A stretch of 64,000 nucleotides of DNA from Herbidospora solisilvae (lineage in GTDB: Bacteria; Actinomycetota; Actinomycetes; Streptosporangiales; Streptosporangiaceae), in NCBI RefSeq assembly GCF_009901565.1, contig NZ_WXEW01000006.1, positions 558,001-622,000 on the forward strand, read 5' to 3'. Of the stretch, positions 36,069 to 45,584 are shown one piece after another. Both the position numbers and the translations under genes were made by a program. Below the pieces are notes generated by a model that was not told the origin of the DNA, did not search any database, and saw only the letters and a list, made by a program, of their open reading frames with translations. The number at the start of each line of letters is the position of its first letter. Within the stretch, counting starts at the first letter, position 1.

Positions 36069-36476
36069 CTACACCCGTGTCATGCACAGCAAATTGAGGA
36101 GATGCACGCCAAAGGGCGGCAAGAGGTCGAACCCGGCGTCGAAGACCAGGCGTGTGGCCCCCAGTGCCGATTTCTCGATCGCAGGAAGCTTAATCAGCAG
36201 CGGTTGCTCGTCGGGCGACCGCAGTGGCGACACCAAGCCGCGATGATCTGCCCCCGACTGCGCCGTGTCTTCGCATGACCCATGGTCATGCGAACCGGGC
36301 GCAGGATCAGGGTGATGATCGACGACCGCTGTCGTGGAGAGAGAGGTGGCCGCATCTAGCGATGATTCAGCCTGAGCATGGGGCCCAACGCCACAGAGAA
36401 TCACGGTGAACAGGAGGATGGCAGAGAGCACACTAAGCAAGGCACTAGAAGCGCCCCGGCATCGGGTCGCGAACAA
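36069..36476 (-). CDS. small His-rich membrane protein
   Basis: About 135 residues from TTG 36476, chosen because AGGAG lies 5 bases upstream. One hydrophobic segment (LLSVLSAILLFTVILCGVG) is followed by an exported His/Asp-rich stretch (DHHPDPAPGSHDHGSCEDT) and a second hydrophobic C-terminal part. The layout resembles the DUF6153-like protein at 20387-20776, but the sequences are not closely similar. Function unknown. Confidence 0.5.
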   Translation of the reverse strand: MFATRCRGASSALLSVLSAILLFTVILCGVGPHAQAESSLDAATSLSTTAVVDHHPDPAPGSHDHGSCEDTAQSGADHRGLVSPLRSPDEQPLLIKLPAIEKSALGATRLVFDAGFDLLPPFGVHLLNLLCMTRV

Positions 36477-37234
36477 ACAGCTCCTAGCAGCCACTCGACC
36501 AGGCTATATGACTGAATGTGCAAAGTTGGTCAGCCATAAGTAAATGACGTTGCCTCGGCGTGAGGGCTTCGCTCACAAGCCGGGGTGTGGAGGTCCAGAC
36601 GGGTTGCCGAACGAGCGGCGGCGGCGATGAGCAAATGAGCGGCCAGCGTCTGGCCGCCGTCGAGCTCCACGCGAAGCCGCCGACCTCCGCTTCGACGGCG
36701 ACCACCCAGGTGCGGGTAGGCATCTCACCAAGCCGTGGATGTGGTGGCCGATGCCCACCAGGCACGGCTGGCGAGTGACCATCCGCACGCTGGAAGGCCA
36801 GACGCGATGGTCGCCGGCGCGACGCAGCCCGGGAAGTCGAACCTGGCCAACGCGCTGATAGTGGCCGGCCCCCAGCCGATGTGCCGGCGCTGGCAGAGGT
36901 GGTGGTCGCGGTCGGCCGGCTCATGGACTCGCTGCCAGAGGTGGCCGAACTCGATCTCAACCCCGTGATCGTGACCACGACCGGCGCGGTCGTCGTGGAC
37001 GCCCGGATCCGGCTCGCGCCCGCCGGCCCCCTCCCTCGCCCTATATCCGCAAGCTGCGCTGAGGGAACGGGCCCGGCAATGTGCCGGGATCTCACGGAGG
37101 ATGCCCATATGGGCCAAAAATGTGCAGGTCATCTGGTCGCGGCGGATTCGATGGGCACATGCTTCGGATAAGGGGACCCGAGCAGGGTTGCGGTGAGAGC
37201 CGTTGAGGGACGTACACCGGCTGAGGGCGTGAGC
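36477..37234. other. gene-poor stretch with a gene scrap
   Basis: About 760 bp without an intact gene. It holds the acetate-CoA ligase scrap described at 36860-37030 and a GCCCATATGGGC palindrome at 37103-37114 of unknown meaning. Other open frames show no family resemblance. Confidence 0.5.
36860..37030 (+). pseudogene. C-terminal scrap of an acetate-CoA ligase (ADP-forming)/acyltransferase
   Basis: About 55 residues (ALAEVVVAVGRLMDSLP, VAELDLNPVIVTTTGAVVVD) match the end of the ATP-grasp domain of ADP-forming acyl-CoA synthetases, where LPEVAELDLNPV is highly conserved. Upstream sequence does not continue the family. In actinobacteria this gene often stands with Usp/CBS clusters like the one downstream. 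Confidence 0.6.
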
Positions 37235-38563
37235 ATGATGACGGGGAACGCGGAAGAGCCGCAGCAGGCCTCCGTCTTTGGGGCACGTCTGCGCCTGGGC
37301 GACGAACTGAACCGGATAGCCGAACAGTTGAGCTCCCTGGCCCGTGCCCAGGACCGTCTCAATGACATGTACGAGGCCGTGCTGAGCCGGGACATAGATC
37401 TGTCGGTCGTGCTGGAGCTGATCGTCTCGACCGCGACGAACCTGGTCGGTGCTCGCTACGGCGCGCTCGGCGTGCTCGACGAGACAGGCGAACGCCTCGG
37501 ACTGTTCGTGCCCATGGGGCTGTCGGAGCAGGAACGGGCCGATCTGGCCGGCACGCCGCTACCGCGCGGACGCGGCCTGCTCGGCCACCTGATCACCCAC
37601 CCTGAGCCCCTGCGTGTCGACGACATCGACGCCCACCCGGAATCGGCGGGTTTCCCGCCCGGCCATCCGCCGATGCGGACCCTGCTGGGAGCCCCGATCA
37701 TCATCCGGGGCGAGATCTACGGGAACCTGTACGTCTCCGAGCGGCTCGACGGGCGGCCCTTCGACGCCCACGACGAAAGCCTGATCGTCGCACTGGCCGG
37801 CGCGGCCGCCCTCGCGATCGACGACGCCCGCCTGTACGAGGAGAACCGCCGGGACGCCGAGCACTTCCAGCGACTCCTGCTTCCACGGCTGCCCGAACAC
37901 CTGCACCCGTTCTCCGTCGCCGCCGCCTACCGCCCGGCGTGCAAGCCGAGCCGGGTGGGCGGAGACTGGTACGACGTCATGCCCGCCCCCGGCCAGGCGT
38001 GCGCTGCGATCATCGGTGACGTGGTCGGGCACGACCTCCAGGCCGCCGCCGCCATGACGCAGATCCGCAACATGCTGCGTGCCCTGCTGTACGACCACCG
38101 CACCTCACCGCGAGCCGTCCTGACCCGCCTCGACCGCACGGTCCAAGCGATCACCGACAACCCTGTGACCACCGCGTGCCTGGCCCGTATCGAACCGGCC
38201 CGCCAAGGCTGGACGCTGCGGTGGAGCACGGCGGGTCACCCACCGCCTCTGCTGCTCATTCCCGGCCGGCCTCCCTGCTATCTGCACAGCAATCCCGACC
38301 TGCCTCTCGGCGTCGACGTCACTCAGCCGCGCCACAACCACACCCGGCTCCTGCCTCCGGGAACCACGGTGGTCTTCTTCACCGACGGGCTCGTGGAGGA
38401 CCGGCTGCGGCCCCTCGACGAGGGGTTGGCCCGCCTGGCCGCCCTCGCCGCCGCTGATGCCGACCTGCCGGTGCACGACCTGGTGACGACGCTGATCGAT
38501 GAGCATCCCGGCGACGGCCAGGACGACATGGCCATCCTCGCGATCCGCACCCCGCCGGCCTGA
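37235..38563 (+). CDS. GAF-domain SpoIIE-type PP2C phosphatase
   Basis: A 442-residue cytoplasmic protein. A short coiled coil (about 15-45) precedes a GAF domain (about 55-205). That domain has GLLGHLITHPEPLRVDDIDAHP and APIIIRGEIYGNLYVSE, very like the GAF-A domains of DevS/DosT sensors. The PP2C domain has GGDWYDVM, IGDVVGHD, STAGHPPPL, FFTDGLVED and GQDDMAIL. It probably dephosphorylates an anti-sigma antagonist in response to redox or gas. ATG 37235 has GAGGG upstream; GTG 37193 is an alternative. Confidence 0.88.
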   Translation: MMTGNAEEPQQASVFGARLRLGDELNRIAEQLSSLARAQDRLNDMYEAVLSRDIDLSVVLELIVSTATNLVGARYGALGVLDETGERLGLFVPMGLSEQERADLAGTPLPRGRGLLGHLITHPEPLRVDDIDAHPESAGFPPGHPPMRTLLGAPIIIRGEIYGNLYVSERLDGRPFDAHDESLIVALAGAAALAIDDARLYEENRRDAEHFQRLLLPRLPEHLHPFSVAAAYRPACKPSRVGGDWYDVMPAPGQACAAIIGDVVGHDLQAAAAMTQIRNMLRALLYDHRTSPRAVLTRLDRTVQAITDNPVTTACLARIEPARQGWTLRWSTAGHPPPLLLIPGRPPCYLHSNPDLPLGVDVTQPRHNHTRLLPPGTTVVFFTDGLVEDRLRPLDEGLARLAALAAADADLPVHDLVTTLIDEHPGDGQDDMAILAIRTPPA

Positions 38564-38618
38564 CCCAGAGGGCGGCCCGGTGATCAGGGGCGCTTTTTAC
38601 GAAACGAGTCCCTGATGT

Positions 38619-38633
38619 AGGACTTTCATCCCT
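38619..38633 (+). promoter_or_regulatory. DosR-box-like site before the metallo-hydrolase gene
   Basis: AGGACTTTCATCCCT resembles the DosR (DevR) consensus GGGACTTTNNGNCCCT. It lies 38 bp before the GTG at 38671. An additional GTCCCTGA half-site is at 38609-38616. Confidence 0.5.
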
Positions 38634-38670
38634 GTCGCGAGGAAATGGCCACTCTTATGCCGGATAGGGA

Positions 38671-40086
38671 GTGACGACAAGGATGGACCGATCGGGGCGG
38701 ACCACGCCCGGCAGGGGTGAGCTGACCTTCCTGGGCGGCGTGGGAACGGTGACGGGCAGCAAGTTCCTGCTCGCTCTACCGCAGGGAGGCCGCGTTCTCC
38801 TGGACTGCGGGCTCTTTCAGGGCGGGCGGGCCTTGCGGCAGCGGAACTGGGACAGCTTCCCGATTCCGGCGGAATCGCTGTCGGCGATCGTGCTCAGCCA
38901 CGCACACCTTGATCATTGCGGTTATCTGCCCGCGCTGGTGCGTCAGGGTTTCGGCGGGCCGGTGCACGCCACCCCCGACACCGCGCGACTGGCGGCGATC
39001 GTGCTGCGGGACAGCGCGAAGCTGATGGCCGACGAGGCCGAGCACGCCAACACCCATGGCTGGTCGAGGCACCGTCCCGCGCTCCCGCTGTATGAGGAGA
39101 AGGACGTCGAGAAGGCCCTGGAGCTGATGGCGCCGACAGAGCACGGGCAGGCCGTCGACCTGGACGGCGCGGAACTTCGCCTGCATCGGGCCGGACACAT
39201 CCTCGGCTCCTCGTGGAGCGAGGTCACTCTCACCGACGGGACGGTGCTGGTTCACAGCGGCGATCTGGGACGTCCCGTCCACCCGTTGCTCAAGCCGCCG
39301 GAACCCTGCCCGCACGCCGACACCATGTTGATCGAGTCGACGTACGGCAACCGGCGTCACAACGACGCCGACACCCTGATGGCGATGGCCGCGGCCGTCA
39401 ACCGGACGGTGCGCCGTGGCGGCTCGGTCCTCATCCCGGCCTTCGCCGTCGACCGCACCGAGGTGATCATCTACCGGCTCCACCAGTTGCGCCAAGCGGG
39501 CGCGATCGCCGAGGTTCCAGTCTTCGTGGACAGTCCCATGGGGCTGTCGGCCAGAGACGTCTATCTGCGCGCGATCGCCGGCGGCTCGGCGGAACTGCGT
39601 CCCGAAGTGACCCGGGACGTGCTGGATCCGGGCTGGCTGCGGGAGCTACGTACCGTCGAGGAGTCGATGAGCGTGAACGAGCCCGCCAAGCCCTGCGTCA
39701 TCATCTCGGCCTCCGGCATGGCCAGTGGCGGCCGGGTGGTGCATCATCTGCGCCATCTGCTTCCAGATCCGCGCATGACCGTCCTCGTCGTCGGGTTCGC
39801 CGCGCTGGGGACACGCTCACGTTCCCTCGTCGACGGCGCCTCCTCGTTGGAGATCCACGGCGACCACGTTCCGGTGCGGGCGGAGATCGTGAACCTGCCG
39901 GGATTCTCCGTGCATTCCGACGCCGAGGAAACTCTCGCCTGGCTGCGCCACCTCCAGCAGCGGCCGCGGATGACCTATGTCGTCCACGGCGAGCCCGAAG
40001 CGGCCGCCACCTTGCGGGGTCGGATCGAGCGCGAGCTCGGCTGGCGAGCGGCCACTGCCTGCCCGGATGAGAGCGTCCCTCTGTAG
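38671..40086 (+). CDS. beta-CASP metallo-beta-lactamase-fold hydrolase (RNase-like)
   Basis: A 471-residue protein. The metal motif is SHAHLDHCGYL, with further ligands in HRAGHILGSSWSEV and HSGDLGRP. The beta-CASP insertion has ESTYGNRRH, the IPAFAVDRTEVIIYRL helix and SASGMASGGRVVHHL. The C-terminal RMMBL part contains GFSVHSDAEETLAWL and YVVHGEPEAA. This CPSF-like family processes RNA. GTG 38671 and ATG 38683 are both possible. It is preceded by a DosR-like box. Confidence 0.88.
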   Translation: MTTRMDRSGRTTPGRGELTFLGGVGTVTGSKFLLALPQGGRVLLDCGLFQGGRALRQRNWDSFPIPAESLSAIVLSHAHLDHCGYLPALVRQGFGGPVHATPDTARLAAIVLRDSAKLMADEAEHANTHGWSRHRPALPLYEEKDVEKALELMAPTEHGQAVDLDGAELRLHRAGHILGSSWSEVTLTDGTVLVHSGDLGRPVHPLLKPPEPCPHADTMLIESTYGNRRHNDADTLMAMAAAVNRTVRRGGSVLIPAFAVDRTEVIIYRLHQLRQAGAIAEVPVFVDSPMGLSARDVYLRAIAGGSAELRPEVTRDVLDPGWLRELRTVEESMSVNEPAKPCVIISASGMASGGRVVHHLRHLLPDPRMTVLVVGFAALGTRSRSLVDGASSLEIHGDHVPVRAEIVNLPGFSVHSDAEETLAWLRHLQQRPRMTYVVHGEPEAAATLRGRIERELGWRAATACPDESVPL

Positions 40087-40122
40087 GCCGACGGGCGGCG
40101 GGACCAGACCCGATGGTTGCGC

Positions 40123-40137
40123 GGGACCTTCGACTCT
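40123..40137 (+). promoter_or_regulatory. DosR-box-like site before the alcohol dehydrogenase gene
   Basis: GGGACCTTCGACTCT resembles GGGACTTTNNGNCCCT, with a good left half and a weaker right half. It lies 70 bp before the ATG at 40207, which heads a run of overlapping or closely spaced genes to 45509. Confidence 0.4.
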
Positions 40138-40206
40138 GCCCTGCCCGGCCGGACCGGACGAACGTGAGGACGAGGAGCCCACCCTTCGAGGAACGGGGGA
40201 AGCATC

Positions 40207-41271
40207 ATGGAGGCGATGATCTATCAAGGTCCCGGCCGGCGGTCCTGGGACGAGGTGCCCGATCCCGTGATCACCGACCCCGCCGACGCGGTCGTCCAGG
40301 TGGACGCAGTGACCATCTGCGGCACCGATCTGCACATTCTCAAGGGTGACGTGCCGGAGGTGAGGCCGGGGCGGGTCCTCGGTCACGAAGCCGTGGGGAC
40401 CGTCGTGGCGGCCGGCCCCGCCGTCACCACCCTGCGCCCCGGTGACCGTGTCCTGGTGTCCTGCATCTCCGCCTGTGGACGCTGCCGCTACTGCCGCACG
40501 GGAATGTTCGGGCAGTGCCTGGGCGGCGGCGGATGGGTGCTGGGGCACCTGATCGACGGAACGCAGGCCGAGTACGTGCGGATACCGTTCGCCGACACCT
40601 CCGCCTACCGGCTGCCCGACAGCGTCGCCGACCGGGCCGCTCTCCTGCTTGCCGACATTCTGCCCACGGCCTTCGAGGTCGGGGTGCGCAACGGCGGAGT
40701 ACGGCCCGGAGACTCCGTGCTCATCGTGGGGGCCGGGCCCATCGGCTTGGCCGCCGTCACCACGGCCCGGCTGCTCACCCCGGCCCACATCGTGGTCGTG
40801 GACCCCGCAGGACCACGGCGGGAGGCCGCCAAGACGATGGGCGCGGACGTAGCCGTGGGAACGCCCGAGGACGCCGAGAAGGTGGTCGCCGAGCTGACCG
40901 GTGGCCTGGGCGCCGACGTCACCATCGAGGCGGTGGGTGTTCCCGAGACCTTCGAACTGTGCGCCCGTCTCGTGAGGCCAGGCGGCCGCGTGGCCAACGT
41001 GGGAGTGCACGGCACCCCGGCGACGCTGCATCTGGAACACCTGTGGATGAGGGACGTGACCATCACCACCGGACTGGTCGACACCTGCTCGACGCCCGAT
41101 CTGCTCAAGATGGTCGCCGCGGGACGTCTGGACACCTCCGGTTTCGTCACGCACGAGTTCGCGCTTTCCGACATGGAGGCGGCGTACCGGACGTTCGCCG
41201 ATCCCGCCTCCACCGGAGCTCTCAAGATCGCCGCGTTCCGCGACGGGTTCCGTGATGAGCCGGCCGCCTGA
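40207..41271 (+). CDS. zinc-dependent alcohol dehydrogenase
   Basis: A 354-residue medium-chain dehydrogenase. Catalytic zinc ligands are C38 (ICGTDLH) and H60-E61 (GHEAVG); structural zinc cysteines are C90, C93, C96 and C104. The NAD-binding motif is [11 protein letters not shown]. It would reduce aldehydes with NADH, useful for redox balance at low oxygen. Its 3' end overlaps the ATPase gene, so both are in one operon. Confidence 0.9.
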   Translation: MEAMIYQGPGRRSWDEVPDPVITDPADAVVQVDAVTICGTDLHILKGDVPEVRPGRVLGHEAVGTVVAAGPAVTTLRPGDRVLVSCISACGRCRYCRTGMFGQCLGGGGWVLGHLIDGTQAEYVRIPFADTSAYRLPDSVADRAALLLADILPTAFEVGVRNGGVRPGDSVLIVGAGPIGLAAVTTARLLTPAHIVVVDPAGPRREAAKTMGADVAVGTPEDAEKVVAELTGGLGADVTIEAVGVPETFELCARLVRPGGRVANVGVHGTPATLHLEHLWMRDVTITTGLVDTCSTPDLLKMVAAGRLDTSGFVTHEFALSDMEAAYRTFADPASTGALKIAAFRDGFRDEPAA

Positions 41272-43978
41272 CCTCAGCCGGGAGGCCGACCCGTGCGAAC
41301 CGCTGCCGCGGCTGCTGGCCGACCTGGGCACCGGGCCCGGCGGCCTGTCCGAGCGGGAGGCGGCCCGCCGCCTTGTCGCCTACGGGCCCAACGAGGTGAG
41401 CCGCCGGGAGCGCGCGTCCTTGGCACACGATGCGGTCGTCCAGCTTGTGCATCCTCTGGCGCTGCTGTTGTGGGGCGCGGGAGCCCTCGCGTTCGTGGCC
41501 GGAACGCCGGTCCTCGGCTGGGCCATTCTGGCCGTCGTCGCGCTCAACGCGGTCTTCGCCCTCCTCCAGGAACGTCAGGCGGAGCAGGCGGTCGAGGAAC
41601 TGGCCCGATATCTCCCCGACCGCGCCCGGGTGGTGCGCGACGGAACGGAGCGGACCCTGGACGCCGGCGAGCTGGTGCGCGGAGATCTGCTGCTCCTCGA
41701 TGAGGGCGACAAGGTGCCGGCCGACGCGCGCCTGGTCGAGGGGTCGCTGGAGATCGACCTGTCGATGCTGACCGGGGAGTCGGCCCCGGTGGACCGGGTG
41801 GCGGCCGAATCCGAGAAGGGGTTGCCGGCCCTCAGGGAGCCGAACCTGGTCTTCAGCGGCACCATGTGCACGGGCGGGCAGGCCAAGGGGGTCGTGTACG
41901 CCACCGGCGGCCACACGGAGCTGGGCCGCATCGCCGCCCTCAGCCAGCGCACCCGCCGTGAGACCAGCCCGCTGGAACGCCAGGTGCAGCGGGCCGCCTG
42001 GCTGATCGCCGCCGTCGCGGTCGGGATGGGGATCGCGTTCCTGCTGGTGGGGGCGCTGGCCGGGCTGCCGCTGGCGGACGCGCTCATGTTCGCGATCGGG
42101 CTGCTGGTGGCCAACGTACCTGAAGGGCTCCTGCCCACGATCACACTCGCGCTGGCCGTCGGGGTACGGGTGCTGGCCCGGCAGGGGGCGGTGGTCAAAC
42201 GGCTCAGCGCGGTCGAGACCCTGGGCTCGACCGACGTGATCTGCACCGACAAGACCGGCACCCTGACGGCCAACCGGATGCGGCTGAGGGCCGTCTGGAC
42301 GCTCCACGACGGCGAACGCCCGGCCGAGGCCGGCACCGGCGAACTGGGCCGAGCGGCGGCCGAATGCACGACCGTCGATCGCGATGAGCATGGACTGGTC
42401 GGCGACCCGACCGAGATCGCGCTGGTGGAGGGCTGCACCCACTGGGCCGAAGGGCAGGAGGGTGGGACAGCGGGCCGGGACGCCCGCCGGGCCGCCTTGT
42501 TCCGGTTCGACGCCCGGCGACGACTGATGTCGGTGGTGACCACCGATGCCGACCGGATGACGGTGGTCGTGAAGGGCGCCCCGGAGGCGGTGCTGCCCCT
42601 TGTGACCGATCCGCCGGTGGCCGACCCTGCCCGCCAGCGGGTCCTTTCGGCCGTCGCGAACATGGCCGGTCGAGGGCTGCGGGTCCTGGCCGTCGCGGCG
42701 CGGGATCTCGGACCGGGGCCAGAACCCGGGCGGGAACCGCGCCGCCGGCAGGACGCCGAACGGGACCTGCGCCTGCTGGGCCTGGTCGGCTTGTACGACC
42801 CGCCCCGTCCCGAGGTCGCCGACGCGGTGCGGCGCTGCCATACCGCAGGGCTGCGTGTGCATGTGGTGACCGGCGACAACGGCATCACCGCGGCGGCGGT
42901 GGCCCGGGAGGTCGGCATCGGGAGGCCGGAACTGGTGACGGTGGCCGACTCCGAGACCCTCGACGACGCCGCGCTGGACCGGCTGCTGGCCGGTGAGGCC
43001 GAGGTCGTCTTCGCCCGGTCCTCACCGGAGACCAAGCTGAAGATCGCCGACGCCCTGCGCGCCCAGGGCCGGATCGTGGCGATGACCGGCGACGGCGCCA
43101 ACGACGCTCCGGCGCTGCGCCGGGCCGACATCGGGGTGGCCATGGGGCGGTCGGGCACCGGTGTGGCCCGTGAGGCGGCCACCATGGTGCTGACCGACGA
43201 CAGCTTCGCCACCATCGTCACGGCGATCGAGTCGGGGCGGCGGGTCTACGACAACGTCCGCAAGTTCATCGTGTACATCTTCGCCCACGCCGTACCGGAG
43301 ATCGTGCCGTTCCTGGTGTTCGCGCTGAGCGGCGGCGCTGTGCCGATTCCGCTGACGGTGGTCCAGATCCTCGCCATCGACCTGGGTACCGACACCCTGC
43401 CGGCGCTGGCGCTGGGCCGTGAACCGGCCGAACCCGGGATCATGTCCCGGCCGCCACGGTCCCGGTCGCAGGGCGTCGTCTCGGGGCGGATGCTGCTGCG
43501 GGCCTGGGGCACCATCGGCGTGCTCTCCGCGATCCTGACGATGACCGCCTTCTTCTACGTGTTGTGGCGGGCCGGTTGGCGACCCGGCGCCCCGACCGGC
43601 GTGGGCGCCCCACTACACCACGCCTACCTGACCGCCACGACCGCGACCTTCGCGGGCCTGGTGGCCTGCCAGGTCGGCACCGCCATGGCGGCCCGGACGG
43701 AGCACGCCTCGCTACGCCAGGTAGGCCTGTTCACCAATCCGATGCTGTTGGCCGGCATCGCCTTTGAGCTGGCCTTCACCGCCGCGTTGATCTACCTTCC
43801 ACCGGTCCAACGACTGCTCGGCACCGCGGCGCTCCCCCTTGACGTCCTGCTGCTCATCATGTGCTTCCCCCTCCTCATCTGGGGTTCGGACGAGCTCCGG
43901 CGGTGGGCGGACCGGCGCCGGCACCGTCCGCATGGTGAGATGGAGACAGGAGACGACCGAGGAGGGGGCACCCCATGA
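41255..43978 (+). CDS. P2-type cation-transporting ATPase (CtpF-like)
   Basis: A 907-residue P-type ATPase with an N-terminal cation-ATPase domain ([19 protein letters not shown]), TGES loop, P2 signature [39 protein letters not shown], and [24 protein letters not shown] points to Ca/Mn- or Na/K-type transport rather than heavy metals. CtpF of M. tuberculosis is such an ATPase in the DosR regulon. ATG 41255 (or GTG 41252) lies inside the dehydrogenase gene; the stop overlaps the next ATG (ATGA). Confidence 0.9.
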   Translation: MSRPPDLSREADPCEPLPRLLADLGTGPGGLSEREAARRLVAYGPNEVSRRERASLAHDAVVQLVHPLALLLWGAGALAFVAGTPVLGWAILAVVALNAVFALLQERQAEQAVEELARYLPDRARVVRDGTERTLDAGELVRGDLLLLDEGDKVPADARLVEGSLEIDLSMLTGESAPVDRVAAESEKGLPALREPNLVFSGTMCTGGQAKGVVYATGGHTELGRIAALSQRTRRETSPLERQVQRAAWLIAAVAVGMGIAFLLVGALAGLPLADALMFAIGLLVANVPEGLLPTITLALAVGVRVLARQGAVVKRLSAVETLGSTDVICTDKTGTLTANRMRLRAVWTLHDGERPAEAGTGELGRAAAECTTVDRDEHGLVGDPTEIALVEGCTHWAEGQEGGTAGRDARRAALFRFDARRRLMSVVTTDADRMTVVVKGAPEAVLPLVTDPPVADPARQRVLSAVANMAGRGLRVLAVAARDLGPGPEPGREPRRRQDAERDLRLLGLVGLYDPPRPEVADAVRRCHTAGLRVHVVTGDNGITAAAVAREVGIGRPELVTVADSETLDDAALDRLLAGEAEVVFARSSPETKLKIADALRAQGRIVAMTGDGANDAPALRRADIGVAMGRSGTGVAREAATMVLTDDSFATIVTAIESGRRVYDNVRKFIVYIFAHAVPEIVPFLVFALSGGAVPIPLTVVQILAIDLGTDTLPALALGREPAEPGIMSRPPRSRSQGVVSGRMLLRAWGTIGVLSAILTMTAFFYVLWRAGWRPGAPTGVGAPLHHAYLTATTATFAGLVACQVGTAMAARTEHASLRQVGLFTNPMLLAGIAFELAFTAALIYLPPVQRLLGTAALPLDVLLLIMCFPLLIWGSDELRRWADRRRHRPHGEMETGDDRGGGTP

Positions 43979-44835
43979 GCTCGATCATCGTCGCCGGAGC
44001 CGACGGGTCCGCACCCGCGCTCGCCGCCGTCGAATACGCCGCCCACGACGCGCTCCGGCGGGGCGGAGAGCTTCGGATCGTCCACGTCAGGGAGCCGTGG
44101 GTGGGCTCCCGGCTCAGAGAACTCGACGCGGTCGAGACCAGGTATGGCGTACAGGTTCTGACCACCGCCGAACAGCGAGCCCGCGCTTGCTCACCCGACC
44201 TGGCCGTGACCACTCACCTGGCCACCGGTGACGTCGTCAACCGGTTGAAGGACGAGGCCGGAAGAGCCGATGCGCTCGTCATCGGCTCCAGCGGCATGGG
44301 CGGCTTCACCGGCATGATCCTCGGATCGACCAGCCTGGGCCTCGCGGGACATGTCCTCGGCCCGGTCATCGTGGTGCGCGAGGTCCCCTCCGGCACGCAT
44401 GCGAAGGTCGTGGTCGGCTACGACGGGACCGAGGACGCCGACGTGGCGCTGGAGTTCGCCTTCGCCGAGGCCGAACGCCGCGGCGCACGTCTGGAGGCGG
44501 TGTACGCCTGGCGGTCGCCGTCATTCTCGTCCCTGAGCACCGCATACGAAGACCTGATTCACTGCGTGTACGACGAGCACACCGATTTCGTGCGCCAGAA
44601 GTTCGTTGCCCGGCACGCCGAACACCCTCACGTGATCAGTGAGCACATCGGGGTGCGCGGGCACCCGGTGCGGGTCCTGTCGGAGGAGTCACGTATGGCC
44701 GACCTGGTGGTCGTCGGCTCACGCGGTCTGGGCTCGCTCGTAGCGGCCACGATGGGGTCGGTCGGCCACGGTTTGCTGCACCACGCCCTCTGCCCGGTCG
44801 CGATCGTGTCGGCCGAGGCGACCGCCGGAATGTAG
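43975..44835 (+). CDS. tandem universal stress protein
   Basis: A 286-residue protein with two UspA domains, joined near residue 140. ATP-binding glycine motifs are [19 protein letters not shown] in the first and [17 protein letters not shown] in the second. Tandem ATP-binding Usp proteins are prominent in the mycobacterial DosR regulon. It overlaps the ATPase gene by 4 bases and is followed after 41 bp by a CBS-BON gene. Confidence 0.92.
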   Translation: MSSIIVAGADGSAPALAAVEYAAHDALRRGGELRIVHVREPWVGSRLRELDAVETRYGVQVLTTAEQRARACSPDLAVTTHLATGDVVNRLKDEAGRADALVIGSSGMGGFTGMILGSTSLGLAGHVLGPVIVVREVPSGTHAKVVVGYDGTEDADVALEFAFAEAERRGARLEAVYAWRSPSFSSLSTAYEDLIHCVYDEHTDFVRQKFVARHAEHPHVISEHIGVRGHPVRVLSEESRMADLVVVGSRGLGSLVAATMGSVGHGLLHHALCPVAIVSAEATAGM

Positions 44836-44876
44836 CCAGGCCGTGGCGACGTACCTCTTACAGGGGGTGGAATCAC

Positions 44877-45509
44877 ATGGGTGTCAAGGTCGAGGAGGTC
44901 ATGACCCGACAGGTGATCTCGGTGCTGGAGGACACCTGCTTCAAGCAGGTCGCCGCCGAACTTCTCGAGCACGAGGTGGCGACCGTCCCCGTGCTGAACG
45001 CCCGGGGCTGCGTGTCGGGCGTGATCTCGGAGGCGGATCTGCTGCGCACCGAGGAGTTCCGGGGCGGCCACATGCCCGTCACTTCCCATGTCACCTGGCG
45101 CGCGGCGGGCACCAAGGCGGGTGACTTGATGTCGGCTCCGGCGATCACCGTCACGCCGGAGACATCGGTGACGGTGGCGGCCCGCATCATGAACGGCTGC
45201 GGGGTCAAGAGCCTTCCGGTGGTGGCCGCCGACGGGCGCCTGGTCGGCATCGTCAGCCGCCACGACGTGCTGAAGGTGTTCGTACGCCCCGACGCCGACC
45301 TGGAACTCCAGATCCGGACCGAGGTACTGAACCGATCCTTGTGGATGGACGCGACACGGGTCCATGTCGCCGTCGCCGACGGTGTGGTCACGCTTACCGG
45401 GCGGATGTGCCTGCGGCGGGACGCAGTGATCGCGACCTGGATGACCCGGCAGGTCAACGGGGTCATCGATGTGATCAACGAGATCGAGTGGGACCGGGAC
45501 CTCGGCTGA
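44877..45509 (+). CDS. CBS-pair protein with C-terminal BON domain
   Basis: A 210-residue protein. CBS1 (about 5-60) begins KVEEVMTRQVISVLED, CBS2 (about 80-135) begins KAGDLMSAPAITVTPE, and a BON domain covers about 140-205 (VHVAVADGVVTLTGRM). CBS pairs sense adenine nucleotides and BON may bind lipid. AGGGGGTGG precedes the ATG. It is the last gene of the run from 40207. Confidence 0.9.
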   Translation: MGVKVEEVMTRQVISVLEDTCFKQVAAELLEHEVATVPVLNARGCVSGVISEADLLRTEEFRGGHMPVTSHVTWRAAGTKAGDLMSAPAITVTPETSVTVAARIMNGCGVKSLPVVAADGRLVGIVSRHDVLKVFVRPDADLELQIRTEVLNRSLWMDATRVHVAVADGVVTLTGRMCLRRDAVIATWMTRQVNGVIDVINEIEWDRDLG

Positions 45510-45584
45510 GGAGCCATGGGTGCGGCGCAGGGTGCCAGGACGCGGTGCCCATGAGACCGACGGCCGACGGGTCGGCCCGGTCGG